From: G963664225 sp964538065
GTDB taxonomy: Bacteria > Verrucomicrobiota > Verrucomicrobiia > Limisphaerales > UBA1319
Length of the DNA: 64,000 bases
Direction of reading: 5' to 3'
NCBI GenBank assembly: GCA_964538065.1
Contig: CAZIDG010000006.1
Coordinates: forward strand, 1 to 64,000
A model generated the notes under the pieces. The model was given only the letters and a program-made list of their open reading frames with translations, was not told the origin of the DNA and did no database searches. Positions 28,136 through 36,385 of the stretch are shown here, in pieces. Position numbers and translations under genes: made by a program. Each line of letters starts with the position of its first letter. Position 1 is the stretch's first letter.

Positions 28136-29584
28136 TTATTTGGGCTTCAACTGAGGGAACAGGATGACATCTCGGATGCTTTCCTGACCCAGGAGCATCA
28201 TACACAGACGATCGACACCCATGCCCATGCCACCGGCAGGAGGCATGCCGTGTTCCAAGGCTACCAGGAAGTCCTCATCAAGCTTCTGCTGTTCTCCACC
28301 CGCCTGATGCTCAAGGCGTTCCCGTTGTTCGATGGGATCGTTCTGTTCGGTGTATGCCGGAGCGATCTCCTGTCCATTGATGCAACATTCGAACACCTCA
28401 ACCGTACCGGGATCATCCGGCGACAGTTTGGCCAACGGCACCAATTCCTTGGGGAGATGGGTGACAAAGGTCGGCTGAAAGAGGGTTGGCTCGATCAGTT
28501 TTTCGAACACGGCATTGGTGATCTCGAAATCCTCATAATTCGGACCGATCTCGGCACCCAGGGCCACAGCTTTTTCGCGGCGTTGCTCGGGGGCGAGATC
28601 GAACCAATCGGCGCCCGCCTTTTCCTTGATCATGTCCTTGTATTTCATCCTGCGCCACGGGGGGGTGAGATCGATGGTGCGCAAGAGTTCACCCGCAGCA
28701 TTTTTATGCTGTATCTGCAAGGAACCCAACACCTTTTGTGCGATATGGCAGATCATGGATTGGGTGAGTTCCATCATGGATTCATAGTCGCCAAAGGCCT
28801 GATAGGCCTCTAGCATGGTGAATTCAGGATTATGCCGGCGTGAAAGGCCTTCGTTACGGAAGTTGCGGCCAATTTCAAACACCCTGTCCAGACCGCCGAC
28901 CAGCAGGCGCTTGAGGTACAATTCCAGTGCAATGCGCAGATAGAAGTTGCAGCCCAAGCTGTTATGAAAGGTGATGAAGGGTTGTGCGGCGGCACCGCCA
29001 GGAATTGGCTGCATCATCGGCGTTTCCACTTCCATGAAGCCGCGTTGCTGGAGGAAATTGCGGATTTCGCTCAGGATCTGACTGCGCATGACAAAGACCT
29101 TCTTGACCTCCTCGTTGGACATAAGGTCCAAATAACGTTGTCGATAGCGCGTTTCGACATCGGCCAGGCCATGCCACTTTTCCGGTGGAGGGCGCAGCGC
29201 CTTGGACAGGATCACATATTCCGTGACCTTGACCGATATTTCGCCGGTCCTGGTGACAAACATCGTGCCACGAATGCCAAGGAAGTCCCCTAAATCCAAC
29301 AGTTTAAAGGTATCATACGCCTGCTCGCCAAGGACCTGCTTCTGGACGTAGATCTGCAGGCGTCCCGATTGATCGCGCAGGTCCAAAAACTGGCTTTTGC
29401 CCATATCGCGATAGGCAGTGATGCGGCCTGCAATGGCGACTTCACGTCCTTCGGCGTAATTGGTGCGCGCCTGGGCGCAGGTTTCAGTCGGGGTGAATTT
29501 ATTGGCGAACGGATTGATGCCACGCTGCCGCAAGGTGGCGAGCTTGGCCTTTCGTTGCTCCATCAAAGAATTTGTCTCGTCCAT
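28136..29584 (-). CDS. lysS: Lysyl-tRNA synthetase, class II
   Basis: Charges tRNA-Lys. About 482 residues from the ATG at 29584, chosen because an AAGG lies 8-11 bases upstream and MDETNSLMEQRKAKL fits the family; in-frame ATGs at 29599 and 29680 also exist. The anticodon-binding OB domain includes VAIAGRITAYRDMGKSQFLD. Class II motifs follow: motif 1 near MSNEEVKKVFVMRSQIL, motif 2 VFEIGRNFRNEGLSRRHNPE, and motif 3 GMGMGVDRLCMMLLGQESI near the C-terminus. Full length and intact. Confidence 0.96.
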   Translation of the reverse strand: MDETNSLMEQRKAKLATLRQRGINPFANKFTPTETCAQARTNYAEGREVAIAGRITAYRDMGKSQFLDLRDQSGRLQIYVQKQVLGEQAYDTFKLLDLGDFLGIRGTMFVTRTGEISVKVTEYVILSKALRPPPEKWHGLADVETRYRQRYLDLMSNEEVKKVFVMRSQILSEIRNFLQQRGFMEVETPMMQPIPGGAAAQPFITFHNSLGCNFYLRIALELYLKRLLVGGLDRVFEIGRNFRNEGLSRRHNPEFTMLEAYQAFGDYESMMELTQSMICHIAQKVLGSLQIQHKNAAGELLRTIDLTPPWRRMKYKDMIKEKAGADWFDLAPEQRREKAVALGAEIGPNYEDFEITNAVFEKLIEPTLFQPTFVTHLPKELVPLAKLSPDDPGTVEVFECCINGQEIAPAYTEQNDPIEQRERLEHQAGGEQQKLDEDFLVALEHGMPPAGGMGMGVDRLCMMLLGQESIRDVILFPQLKPK

Positions 29585-29722
29585 AACCAGAACCTTCATG
29601 GAATACAACTTATCGGCAATTTGTCCAAGATTTAAGATGCGATCATTTTCCCAACAGAGCGTTGACATGGTGGAGGCCAAAGGCTAAGGTGTGCCCCAAA
29701 ATAGAACGGACGGGTTGTCACA

Positions 29723-30478
29723 ATGCTTTTACGAATTGCTTTAATAGTCGCGATTTTGGCCGGATTGGGAGCCGCTGCCATCAGCCACACCAAAGTTGCG
29801 GGCACCATTGCCACCTTGACCCAGGAACGTGATCAGAACGCCACGGATCGCGATCAGGCACGGGGTGAGGCAACCACCAACAAGAAAAAGGCGGATGAAG
29901 CCAAGAAGGAATTGGACAAAACAACCAAGGAATTGGCAACGACCTCAGCTAACCTGGAAACGGTGACGGCTGAGGCCAAGCAGCAGCGATCCCGCGCCAA
30001 TGACATGATGAACAAGTTGGAAACCACGACCCGCGAACGTAATGAGTCGCAGGCTGAGTTGGCCGCCTGGCGCGCCACGGGGCTGACTTCCGATCAGGTT
30101 TCCAATGTGGTTTACACCCTCAAGAAGACCGTTTCAGAACGCGATGCCTTTGTGGAGGAAAACGGGGTGTTGTTGCGAGATAATCGCCAGTTGCAGGCCC
30201 GCGTGGATAAATATGAGCTTAAGGGCGAGCGCAAGGTGGTGCTGCCTGCCGGCCTGAAGGGCAAAGTTGTGGCGGTGGATCCGAAGTGGGAATTCATCGT
30301 GGTGGATATTGGAACGGATCAGGGCGCATTGGAAGATGGCGAAATGCTGGTCAATCGTGGCGGCAAGCTGGTTGCCAAGGTGCGTCTGACCAGTGTCCAG
30401 CGTAACCGTTGCATCGCCAACATCCTTCCTGAATGGAAGCAGGCTGAGGTCAAGGAAGGCGACCAGGTTGTCTACTAA
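29723..30478 (+). CDS. Membrane-anchored coiled-coil protein of unknown function
   Basis: A 251-residue protein. Residues 1-24 are a hydrophobic anchor or signal (MLLRIALIVAILAGLGAAAI). Residues 25-170 form a long charged coiled coil with repeated KKADEAKKELDKTTKELATT-type heptads. The last 75 residues are a beta domain: VVLPAGLKGKVVAVDPKWEF, VVDIGTDQGALEDGEMLVN, and a closing EGDQVVY. This C-terminal domain recalls the beta part of MreC or cell-envelope adaptor proteins, with GMLVxR-like strands. No named family could be assigned. A small lipoprotein gene follows 21 bases downstream, so the two are probably co-transcribed and act at the envelope. Confidence 0.75.
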   Translation: MLLRIALIVAILAGLGAAAISHTKVAGTIATLTQERDQNATDRDQARGEATTNKKKADEAKKELDKTTKELATTSANLETVTAEAKQQRSRANDMMNKLETTTRERNESQAELAAWRATGLTSDQVSNVVYTLKKTVSERDAFVEENGVLLRDNRQLQARVDKYELKGERKVVLPAGLKGKVVAVDPKWEFIVVDIGTDQGALEDGEMLVNRGGKLVAKVRLTSVQRNRCIANILPEWKQAEVKEGDQVVY

Positions 30479-30499
30479 TCCGTTGAGACGGTGTAGTTT

Positions 30500-30676
30500 A
30501 TGAGTTGGCTTATCTCGAAGTGCTTGCGTGGTCTGTGCCTGCTTCTGGCAGGGGTGGCTTTGGTGCTGGCTTCGGGTTGCGCCTCCACCGAGTCCGAAAA
30601 CATGTCGGAGCGTCCTTGGAACACACCCAAATCGTGGGAAAACGGTTTGCCATCAGGATTATACGAAGGACGATAG
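30500..30676 (+). CDS. Small lipoprotein (58 residues) with an RPWN motif
   Basis: A short gene starting at ATG 30500, 21 bases after the coiled-coil gene. The signal is strongly hydrophobic (LCLLLAGVALVLA) and ends in a lipobox, ASGC, with Cys27 the lipidated residue. The mature part is only 31 residues: CASTESENMSERPWNTPKSW followed by ENGLPSGLYEGR. The RPWNxPxxWExGLP pattern recurs in small lipoproteins I recall from Verrucomicrobia, without assigned function. A clear terminator follows 20 bases downstream, which supports a real transcript end here. Confidence 0.8.
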   Translation: MSWLISKCLRGLCLLLAGVALVLASGCASTESENMSERPWNTPKSWENGLPSGLYEGR

Positions 30677-30695
30677 ACTGGAATTTTGTTTTACG

Positions 30696-30737
30696 AACAG
30701 CCATGAGTGGCACAACCGCTCATGGCTGTTTTGTTTT
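30696..30737 (+). terminator. Rho-independent terminator after the small lipoprotein
   Basis: A perfect 12-bp stem, aacagccatgag paired with ctcatggctgtt, with a T-rich tail (ttgtttta). Confidence 0.85.
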
Positions 30738-30817
30738 ATATACTTCATGCAAGCAGGAGCGGGATCGTGCAGGGTGAAAAAGGTGAAAAGGGGCCTCCGC
30801 CAGGGCGGCCAGGAGGA

Positions 30818-32404
30818 TTACTTGGCGAATTCGACGCAACGGGTTTCTCGAACCACGGTGACGCGGATTTGTCCCGGGTATTGCAGCTCATCCTCAATTT
30901 TACGAGCGATGCTGCGAGCGAGTGAGAAGGCCTGCTCATCGGATAGTTGATCAGGCTGCACCATGACACGCAATTCGCGTCCTGCCTGGAGGGCAAAACA
31001 ACGATCCACCCCGGGAAAGGTCTGGGCAATGCGCTCGAGGTTTTCCAGGCGTTTGATGTACGTGGACATCGTTTCGGAACGCGCTCCTGGACGCGAGGCG
31101 CTGATGGCATCGGCTGAACTGACGAGCAGGGCAATGGGGGAGGCAGCCGCAATCTCGCCGTGGTGTGCACCAACGCCATTGACCACGATTTCCGATTCGC
31201 CATAGCGCTTGATGAAATCCGCGCCGATGAGGGCGTGAGCCCCTTCAATCTCATGATTGACGGCCTTCCCGACGTCGTGGAGCAAGCCAGCTCGTTTGGC
31301 TGTGGCAACATCCATGGCAAGCTCTGCGGCCATGAGCCCGGCCAGATGAGCCACCTCCACGGAGTGATCGAGAATATTCTGCGAATAACTCCGGCGAAAC
31401 CGGAGACGCCCCAATAATTTGACGATTTCAGGATGCAGCGGGGGGAGGCCGACTTTAAAAACCGCTTCCTCACCAGCCTTGAGGATTGTCTCATCCATTT
31501 CCTGGGTGACGCGTGCGACGATCTCCTCGATGCGCGTGGGATGGATCCGTCCGTCGAGCAGCAGCCGGTGCATCGATTCATGGGCAATCTGGCGGCGCAC
31601 AGGATCGAAGGAGGAAAGCACGACAGCATTGGGGGTGTCATCGATGAGGACCGTGACGCCGGTGGCTGCTTCAAAGGCGCGGATGTTGCGCCCCTCACGG
31701 CCGATGATGCGCCCCTTGATTTCCTCATTGGGAAGGGTCAGGGCAGCGGTGCTGGTTTCAAAGGCATGTTCACCCGAATAGCGCTGAATGGCGGTACTGA
31801 TGATGCGCCGCGCCTCGGTTTCGGCCGTGGCCTTGGCGCGATCGAGAATATGACGGGTCAGATCCGCGGCGTCCTTGAGGGTTTCCTGTTCGATACTTTG
31901 GAGGATCTGGGCTCGTGCTTCGGCTTCGGAAAGGTGGGCGACCTGCAGGAGTTTTTCGCGATGGAGGGCGATCTGGGACGCGAGGGATTGGCGTTCCTCT
32001 TCCCGGAGATGTTCCTGTTCAGCGAGGGCCTGTTCCTTTTGGAGCAGTGTTTTTTCCTGGCGCATCAGGCCATCGAGCTGCTGATTGATCAAGACATCTC
32101 TTTGAACCAATCGCTCTTCAATCTTGTTCAGTTCCTCCCGGCGGGCGGCACATTCCCTGGCAGCTTCTGCAATTTTGGCCTGGGATTCCTCGTGAGCAGA
32201 GAGCCTGGCTTCGCGTACAATGGCGTCAGCTTCCCTTCGAGCCTCTTCGATGAGGGAGGTTTCAGCGGCATGAATGCGCGCCTGGGCTTGGTGATCCTTG
32301 AACTTCCAGACGTAATACCCCACCACGGCCACCAGTCCCAGACCGGCTGCACCTTGCACCAACGTTTCCGCAAATAAAAACATCTCAGTGTGTGCGATGG
32401 GCAC
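30818..32404 (-). CDS. rny: Ribonuclease Y
   Basis: Membrane-anchored endoribonuclease that starts mRNA decay. At 528 residues it has normal length. An N-terminal membrane helix (GAAGLGLVAVVGYYVW) leads into a long coiled coil (about 40-200), then a KH domain with KGRIIGREGRNIRAFEAATG, and an HD domain with SYSQNILDHSVEVAHL and AGLLHDVGKAVNHEIEGAHA. The ATG at 32404 overlaps the upstream cyclo-ligase gene by 20 bases; the ATG at 32383, one base after that gene's stop, is an equally good start. Third gene of the rarA operon. Confidence 0.95.
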   Translation of the reverse strand: MPIAHTEMFLFAETLVQGAAGLGLVAVVGYYVWKFKDHQAQARIHAAETSLIEEARREADAIVREARLSAHEESQAKIAEAARECAARREELNKIEERLVQRDVLINQQLDGLMRQEKTLLQKEQALAEQEHLREEERQSLASQIALHREKLLQVAHLSEAEARAQILQSIEQETLKDAADLTRHILDRAKATAETEARRIISTAIQRYSGEHAFETSTAALTLPNEEIKGRIIGREGRNIRAFEAATGVTVLIDDTPNAVVLSSFDPVRRQIAHESMHRLLLDGRIHPTRIEEIVARVTQEMDETILKAGEEAVFKVGLPPLHPEIVKLLGRLRFRRSYSQNILDHSVEVAHLAGLMAAELAMDVATAKRAGLLHDVGKAVNHEIEGAHALIGADFIKRYGESEIVVNGVGAHHGEIAAASPIALLVSSADAISASRPGARSETMSTYIKRLENLERIAQTFPGVDRCFALQAGRELRVMVQPDQLSDEQAFSLARSIARKIEDELQYPGQIRVTVVRETRCVEFAK

Positions 32405-32978
32405 GCACCAGCCAGCGGCTGGGCGTGGCGGTATAATCTAATTGAAAATCATGCGATTCCAAAGGAATTCTATCGACAACTTGCTCGTCAAAAGCCACAC
32501 CACATCGGACCCCGTTTGTCGCAGCCAGCAGCTTATCGTAAAAGCCGCGGCCACGGCCCAATCGGCCACCCCAAGGGTCGAATCCTATACCAGGGACCAG
32601 TATCAAGTCCAGTCGGTTTAGCGGCCACACCGGACAATGGCTTCGGGGCTCCCGAATGCCATATCGGGCGGTTTCCAGATCCCCCTCAGGGTTCCCAATG
32701 CGTGCGGCTTCGTATAGCCCCGTGGCCTTGTTAAACCGTGGGAGACAGGTGGTTTTGCCCTCCGCCAGGGCCAGTTTGACCAGAGGCCAGATGTTGACCT
32801 CCCCCGGCATGGGGGCGTAGGCCAGAAGACTGTTGGCATTGCGCCAGATGGATTGATCCACGAGCATGGTCACCACGAGATGTGAGGCTTCCTGGCGGGC
32901 TTCAGCCGTCATGGCATTAAGAACAGCGATGATCGACTTGCGCAGGGCGGTTTTCTGTTGGGCGATGGGGGAGGACAT
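32385..32978 (-). CDS. 5-formyltetrahydrofolate cyclo-ligase
   Basis: Converts 5-formyl-THF to 5,10-methenyl-THF with ATP. The 197 residues match the family: KTALRKSIIAVLNAMTAEAR at the start with the basic phosphate-binding residues, LLAYAPMPGEVNIWPLV, and the signature LILVPGIGFDPWGGRLGRGRGFYDKLL, which carries the nucleotide-binding loop (quoted in two overlapping pieces: LILVPGIGFDPWGG and GRLGRGRGFYDKLL). It starts three bases after the rarA stop codon and is followed directly by rny, so the three are one operon. Confidence 0.92.
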   Translation of the reverse strand: MSSPIAQQKTALRKSIIAVLNAMTAEARQEASHLVVTMLVDQSIWRNANSLLAYAPMPGEVNIWPLVKLALAEGKTTCLPRFNKATGLYEAARIGNPEGDLETARYGIREPRSHCPVWPLNRLDLILVPGIGFDPWGGRLGRGRGFYDKLLAATNGVRCGVAFDEQVVDRIPLESHDFQLDYTATPSRWLVRAHRTH

Positions 32979-32981
32979 AAC

Positions 32982-34534
32982 TCACCTGGTTTGGGGATCA
33001 GCGCCTGGCTGTTCGCGCGATTGAGCGAGACTTGCCCGCCATTTTTCAACACGGTCCTTGATCTTTTTNNNNNNNNNNNNNNNNNNNNNNNNNNNNNNNN
33101 NNNNNNNNNNNNNNNNNNNNNNNNNNNNNNNNNNNNNNNNNNNNNNNNNNNNNNNNNNNNNNNNNNNNCGCGCGATTGAGCGAGACTTGCCCGCCATTTT
33201 TCAACACGGTCCTTGATCTTTTTTTCCACCCCCTGGTCGGTGGGTTCGTAATAACGTTTGCTGGCACCCAGATAATCCTGCGGGACAAAATGATCGGGAA
33301 AGTTGTGGGCGTACTGGTAACCCTGGCCGTGCTCCAGTCGTTGAGCCCCCTTGTAATGGGCGTCGCGAAGGTGATCGGGGACAGGAAGCGTTCGGCCGTT
33401 ACGCACATCGTCCAAGGCAGCGTCGATGGCACAAATGGCGCTGTTGCTTTTGTTGGCGGAGGCGATGTAAATGGCGGCCTCCGCCAGGGGGATGCGTGCC
33501 TCGGGCCAGCCGACAAACTCTGCAGATTGACAGGCGGTTTGGGCGAGCACCAATGCCATGGGATCGGCCAATCCCACGTCCTCCGCCGCACAAATGACCA
33601 TGCGGCGGGCAATGAACCGGGGGTCTTCACCCGCATGGATCATTTTGGCAAGCCAGTAGAGGGTGGCATCCACATCACATCCCCGCATCGACTTTATAAA
33701 GGCCGAGATGGTGTCGTAGTGCGCGTCGCCATCGGCATCATAGACGACCGCCTTTTTCTGAATGCTTTGTTCGGCCACGGCGAGATCGACATGGACACAG
33801 CCATCGGAAGCCGGGGCGGTGGTCAAGACGGCGATCTCAAGGGAATTGAGCGCCTTGCGGGCGTCTCCATCCGCCATGGTGGCCAGATGCCTCAAGGCAG
33901 CCTCCTCAGCGTGGACCTTGATGAAGCCGAGACCACGCTCACGATCACATAAAGCGCGTTGCAACAGCACCAGAAGCTCCTCGATGGACAACGGCTTGAG
34001 CTCGAAGATTTGCGAACGTGACACCAAGGGGGCGTTAACGAAAAAAAAGGGATTATGGGTGGTGGCACCAATCAGGCGGATCACGCCGCTTTCCACATCA
34101 GGCAGCAGGACGTCCTGCTGAGCTTTATTAAAGCGATGGATTTCATCGATAAACACCAGGGTGGGACGTCCGGTATTGGCCAGCCGGTTGGCGGCCAGGG
34201 CGAGCACGCGGCGGATATCAGCCACATTCGATTCGACACCGCTCAACCTTTCAAAACGCGATTGTGTCTGGAGGGCGATGACCTGGGCCAGCGAGGTTTT
34301 GCCTGTGCCCGGCGGACCGTAGAAAATCAGGGATTGAAGACGATCCGCCTCAATGGCGCGTCGCAGCAATTGTCCAGGAGCCAGGATATGGGTTTGCCCC
34401 GCGATTTCATCGAGGGAGCGCGGGCGCATCCGAGCCGCCAGGGGGGCGGCAGTGCGGTCGACGGATTGGCCGACAGCCTCCGTTTCAGGCGGTTTCGATG
34501 GTGGAGCCGGGTTAAACAAATCGTCCGACGACAT
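32982..34534 (-). CDS. rarA: Replication-associated recombination protein A (MgsA/RarA AAA+ ATPase), interrupted by a false assembly gap
   Basis: Clamp-loader-like ATPase acting at stalled replication forks. Start chosen at ATG 34534 (MSSDDLFNPAPPSKPPETEA). Walker A is YGPPGTGKTSLAQ, Walker B LVFIDEIHRFNKAQQD, and sensor 1 LIGATTHNPFF. The C-terminal tetramerisation part holds LGASKRYYEPTDQG. The N run 33069-33168 breaks the frame, but 55 bases on each side are identical. Removing one copy and the Ns deletes 155 bases and leaves 1398 bases, exactly 465 codons plus stop, with the C-terminus EKWRASLAQSREQPGADPQTR split across the join. The gene is therefore judged intact. Confidence 0.93.
33014..33068. 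repeat. First copy of a 55-bp duplication flanking an assembly gap
   Basis: Identical to 33169-33223. The two copies abut the 100-N gap on both sides, which is what unmerged contig ends sharing an assembly k-mer of 55 would look like. It is not a biological repeat. Confidence 0.9.
33069..33168. other. Assembly gap (100 N) inside rarA, probably spurious
   Basis: Flanked by the identical 55-base sequences at 33014-33068 and 33169-33223. The true genome most likely has no missing sequence here. Confidence 0.9.
33169..33223. repeat. Second copy of the 55-bp duplication flanking the gap
   Basis: Identical to 33014-33068; see that entry. Merging the copies restores the rarA frame. Confidence 0.9.
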
Positions 34535-34936
34535 GATGGAAGCGTAGCAGGGAAGGGCTGCAAAACCAATCTGAAAGAGCAGACTGATGATATAAAAAAC
34601 CCCACCGTAATGCCGTGTGTAACAGTTCCTTTGAACGTTGTATGAAACAGGTGGAGCCGCTCGGGTGGGTTTCGACGTCCAGTTAAGGCCTGTCGGCTGC
34701 CACAAGAGTTTAGGCCCCGATTTTTTTAATTACGGTTCAAGGACTTTGTTTCGTATCACGAACATGGCAGGGTTAAAGTCACTTTAAATTCCAAACGCTT
34801 CTCAAAGATCACCGGGCATTCCCTCAGGAACCGCCCTTTTTCTGGAAGTAATATCGGCATATCAGGTGCAATCCTCAAGTGTAATTGAACGTTTTTTTGA
34901 AAAATAATCGCTGGCATTCCGGTTGTTTTGGCTTGC
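34535..34936. other. Intergenic region between the metal-efflux adaptor gene and rarA
   Basis: About 400 bases, AT-richer than its surroundings, with no convincing gene, terminator or repeat. This is where an RND pump gene would be expected to begin if the cnr/cus layout were complete. A short minus-strand frame (34756-35016) overlaps the adaptor gene and has no family resemblance. Confidence 0.5.
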
Positions 34937-36379
34937 TTAATGCTTTTCCATCTCATGCTGTTTTCGCCAGTTATCTTCGGCGATTTTTCTGTGGGCCACC
35001 TGGCTGACAGGCACAAGTTTCATCCCGCACTTGGGGCAGTCTCCGGGGTGATCCGACACCACATCTGCATCTGCCTCCATGGGGCATGTGTAAAGAGCCG
35101 GCACTGGTGCAGGGGGCGATGCATGGGCGGGTGCAGCGGCTTCATGCATGCTGGAAAACTTTTGAATGGCCTCGCGCAATTGGCTCTCTGAATCCAATAA
35201 AAACTGTCCCGAGATCACAATGTGTTCGCCAGGTTTCAGGCCTGAAAGAATTTGATACTGGTATGCATCGGTGCGGGGGCCCAGTTGGACAGATCGCGGC
35301 TCGAAGCGTCCCCCCTCAAGCGCCACAAATACGGTGTTCTGGACGCCTGAATGCAGGATGGCCATGTCCGGGACGAGTGGGACAGAATCGGCCATTCGGG
35401 CCTGTAAATCCACTGATGCAAACATGCCTGGCTTGAGGAGCGCATCGCGGTTTTGAAGTTCCAGGCGCACTTTGACCGTGCGGGTTTGCTCGTCCACCGA
35501 TGGATAAACGAATGTGACACGGCCCTGGAACTTGCGGTCGGGGAGGTAATCCAGGCTGATGCTGGCATCCTGTCCCAAGCGCACCCAGGGCAGGTCTTTC
35601 TCAAAGACCTGGGCCAGCACCCAAACCACGGAAAGGTCGGCAATGCGATAAAGCCTCATGCCTTCGTTGACCATCTGGCCTTCCACGGCCATTTTCTCAA
35701 GCACGATGCCATCGCGCGGCGCCAGCACCGTCATGGTTTTGCGGGCTTGTCCTGATTGGTCCAGGCGGGTGATCTCCGTATCGGGAACATCAAAATACCT
35801 CAGTTTCATCAGGGCGCTGGAGGTGCGTGCATCAAAGCCCGGTTGTTGTCGTTGGAGAAGGTATTCCGTCTGGGCACTGAAGAGATCGGGCGAATAGATT
35901 TCAAACAAGGGCTCGCCTTTTTGGACCTTCTGGCCGGTGGCGTTGACATGGAGTTTTTCAATCCACCCCCTGTATTTGGTGGTGACCTCCACAAGCGAGG
36001 TCTCATCGTAGTCCACGATTCCGACGGTACGCACCACGCGCTCCAGAGGGCCATTGGTGATGACGGCGGTGCGAAGGTTCATATTTTGAATGGTCACTGG
36101 ATTGATCGTGATGACCGATGGAGAGGCGGTGGAGTCGAAGGTGTTGGTTGAGGCGGCGTTCGTGGAGGCCTTGCGAAGGAGGGTGAGTTTCATGCCGCAG
36201 ATGGGGCAGTTGCCGGGTTTCTTCTGGATGATCTGCGGATGCATGCCACAGGTGTAAAGGACCTCCGAGTCAGCGGCATGCGCCTCATGGAGCCACGGCG
36301 CCAAACCGCCCGGCGGATTGGGGTGAATGACTCCAAGGAAAAGGGCGAAGAGAGTGGCCATCCAATATCGAGATTTCAT
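34937..36379 (-). CDS. RND-type metal efflux periplasmic adaptor, CusB/CnrB-like, with two heavy-metal-binding modules
   Basis: A 480-residue exported adaptor that would link an inner-membrane pump to an outer-membrane channel. After a signal peptide, a heavy-metal-binding module appears near residue 40 (YTCGMHPQIIQKKPGNCPIC then GMKL). The adaptor core follows: VVRTVGIVDYDETSLVEVTT, a helical hairpin near 165-205, and VLAPRDGIVLEKMAVEGQMV. A second metal module closes the protein near residue 430 (YTCPMEADADVVSDHPGDCP then KCGMKL). Cys/Met ligands suggest Cu, Ag or a similar metal. The gene begins six bases after the TolC-like gene. No pump gene follows. Confidence 0.9.
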   Translation of the reverse strand: MKSRYWMATLFALFLGVIHPNPPGGLAPWLHEAHAADSEVLYTCGMHPQIIQKKPGNCPICGMKLTLLRKASTNAASTNTFDSTASPSVITINPVTIQNMNLRTAVITNGPLERVVRTVGIVDYDETSLVEVTTKYRGWIEKLHVNATGQKVQKGEPLFEIYSPDLFSAQTEYLLQRQQPGFDARTSSALMKLRYFDVPDTEITRLDQSGQARKTMTVLAPRDGIVLEKMAVEGQMVNEGMRLYRIADLSVVWVLAQVFEKDLPWVRLGQDASISLDYLPDRKFQGRVTFVYPSVDEQTRTVKVRLELQNRDALLKPGMFASVDLQARMADSVPLVPDMAILHSGVQNTVFVALEGGRFEPRSVQLGPRTDAYQYQILSGLKPGEHIVISGQFLLDSESQLREAIQKFSSMHEAAAPAHASPPAPVPALYTCPMEADADVVSDHPGDCPKCGMKLVPVSQVAHRKIAEDNWRKQHEMEKH

Positions 36380-36385
36380 GGGTGT

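Noticed and set aside
34756..35016. Short minus-strand frame after the CusB-like gene
   Set aside because: It overlaps the adaptor gene end in another frame, has no ribosome binding site and no resemblance to an RND pump fragment.
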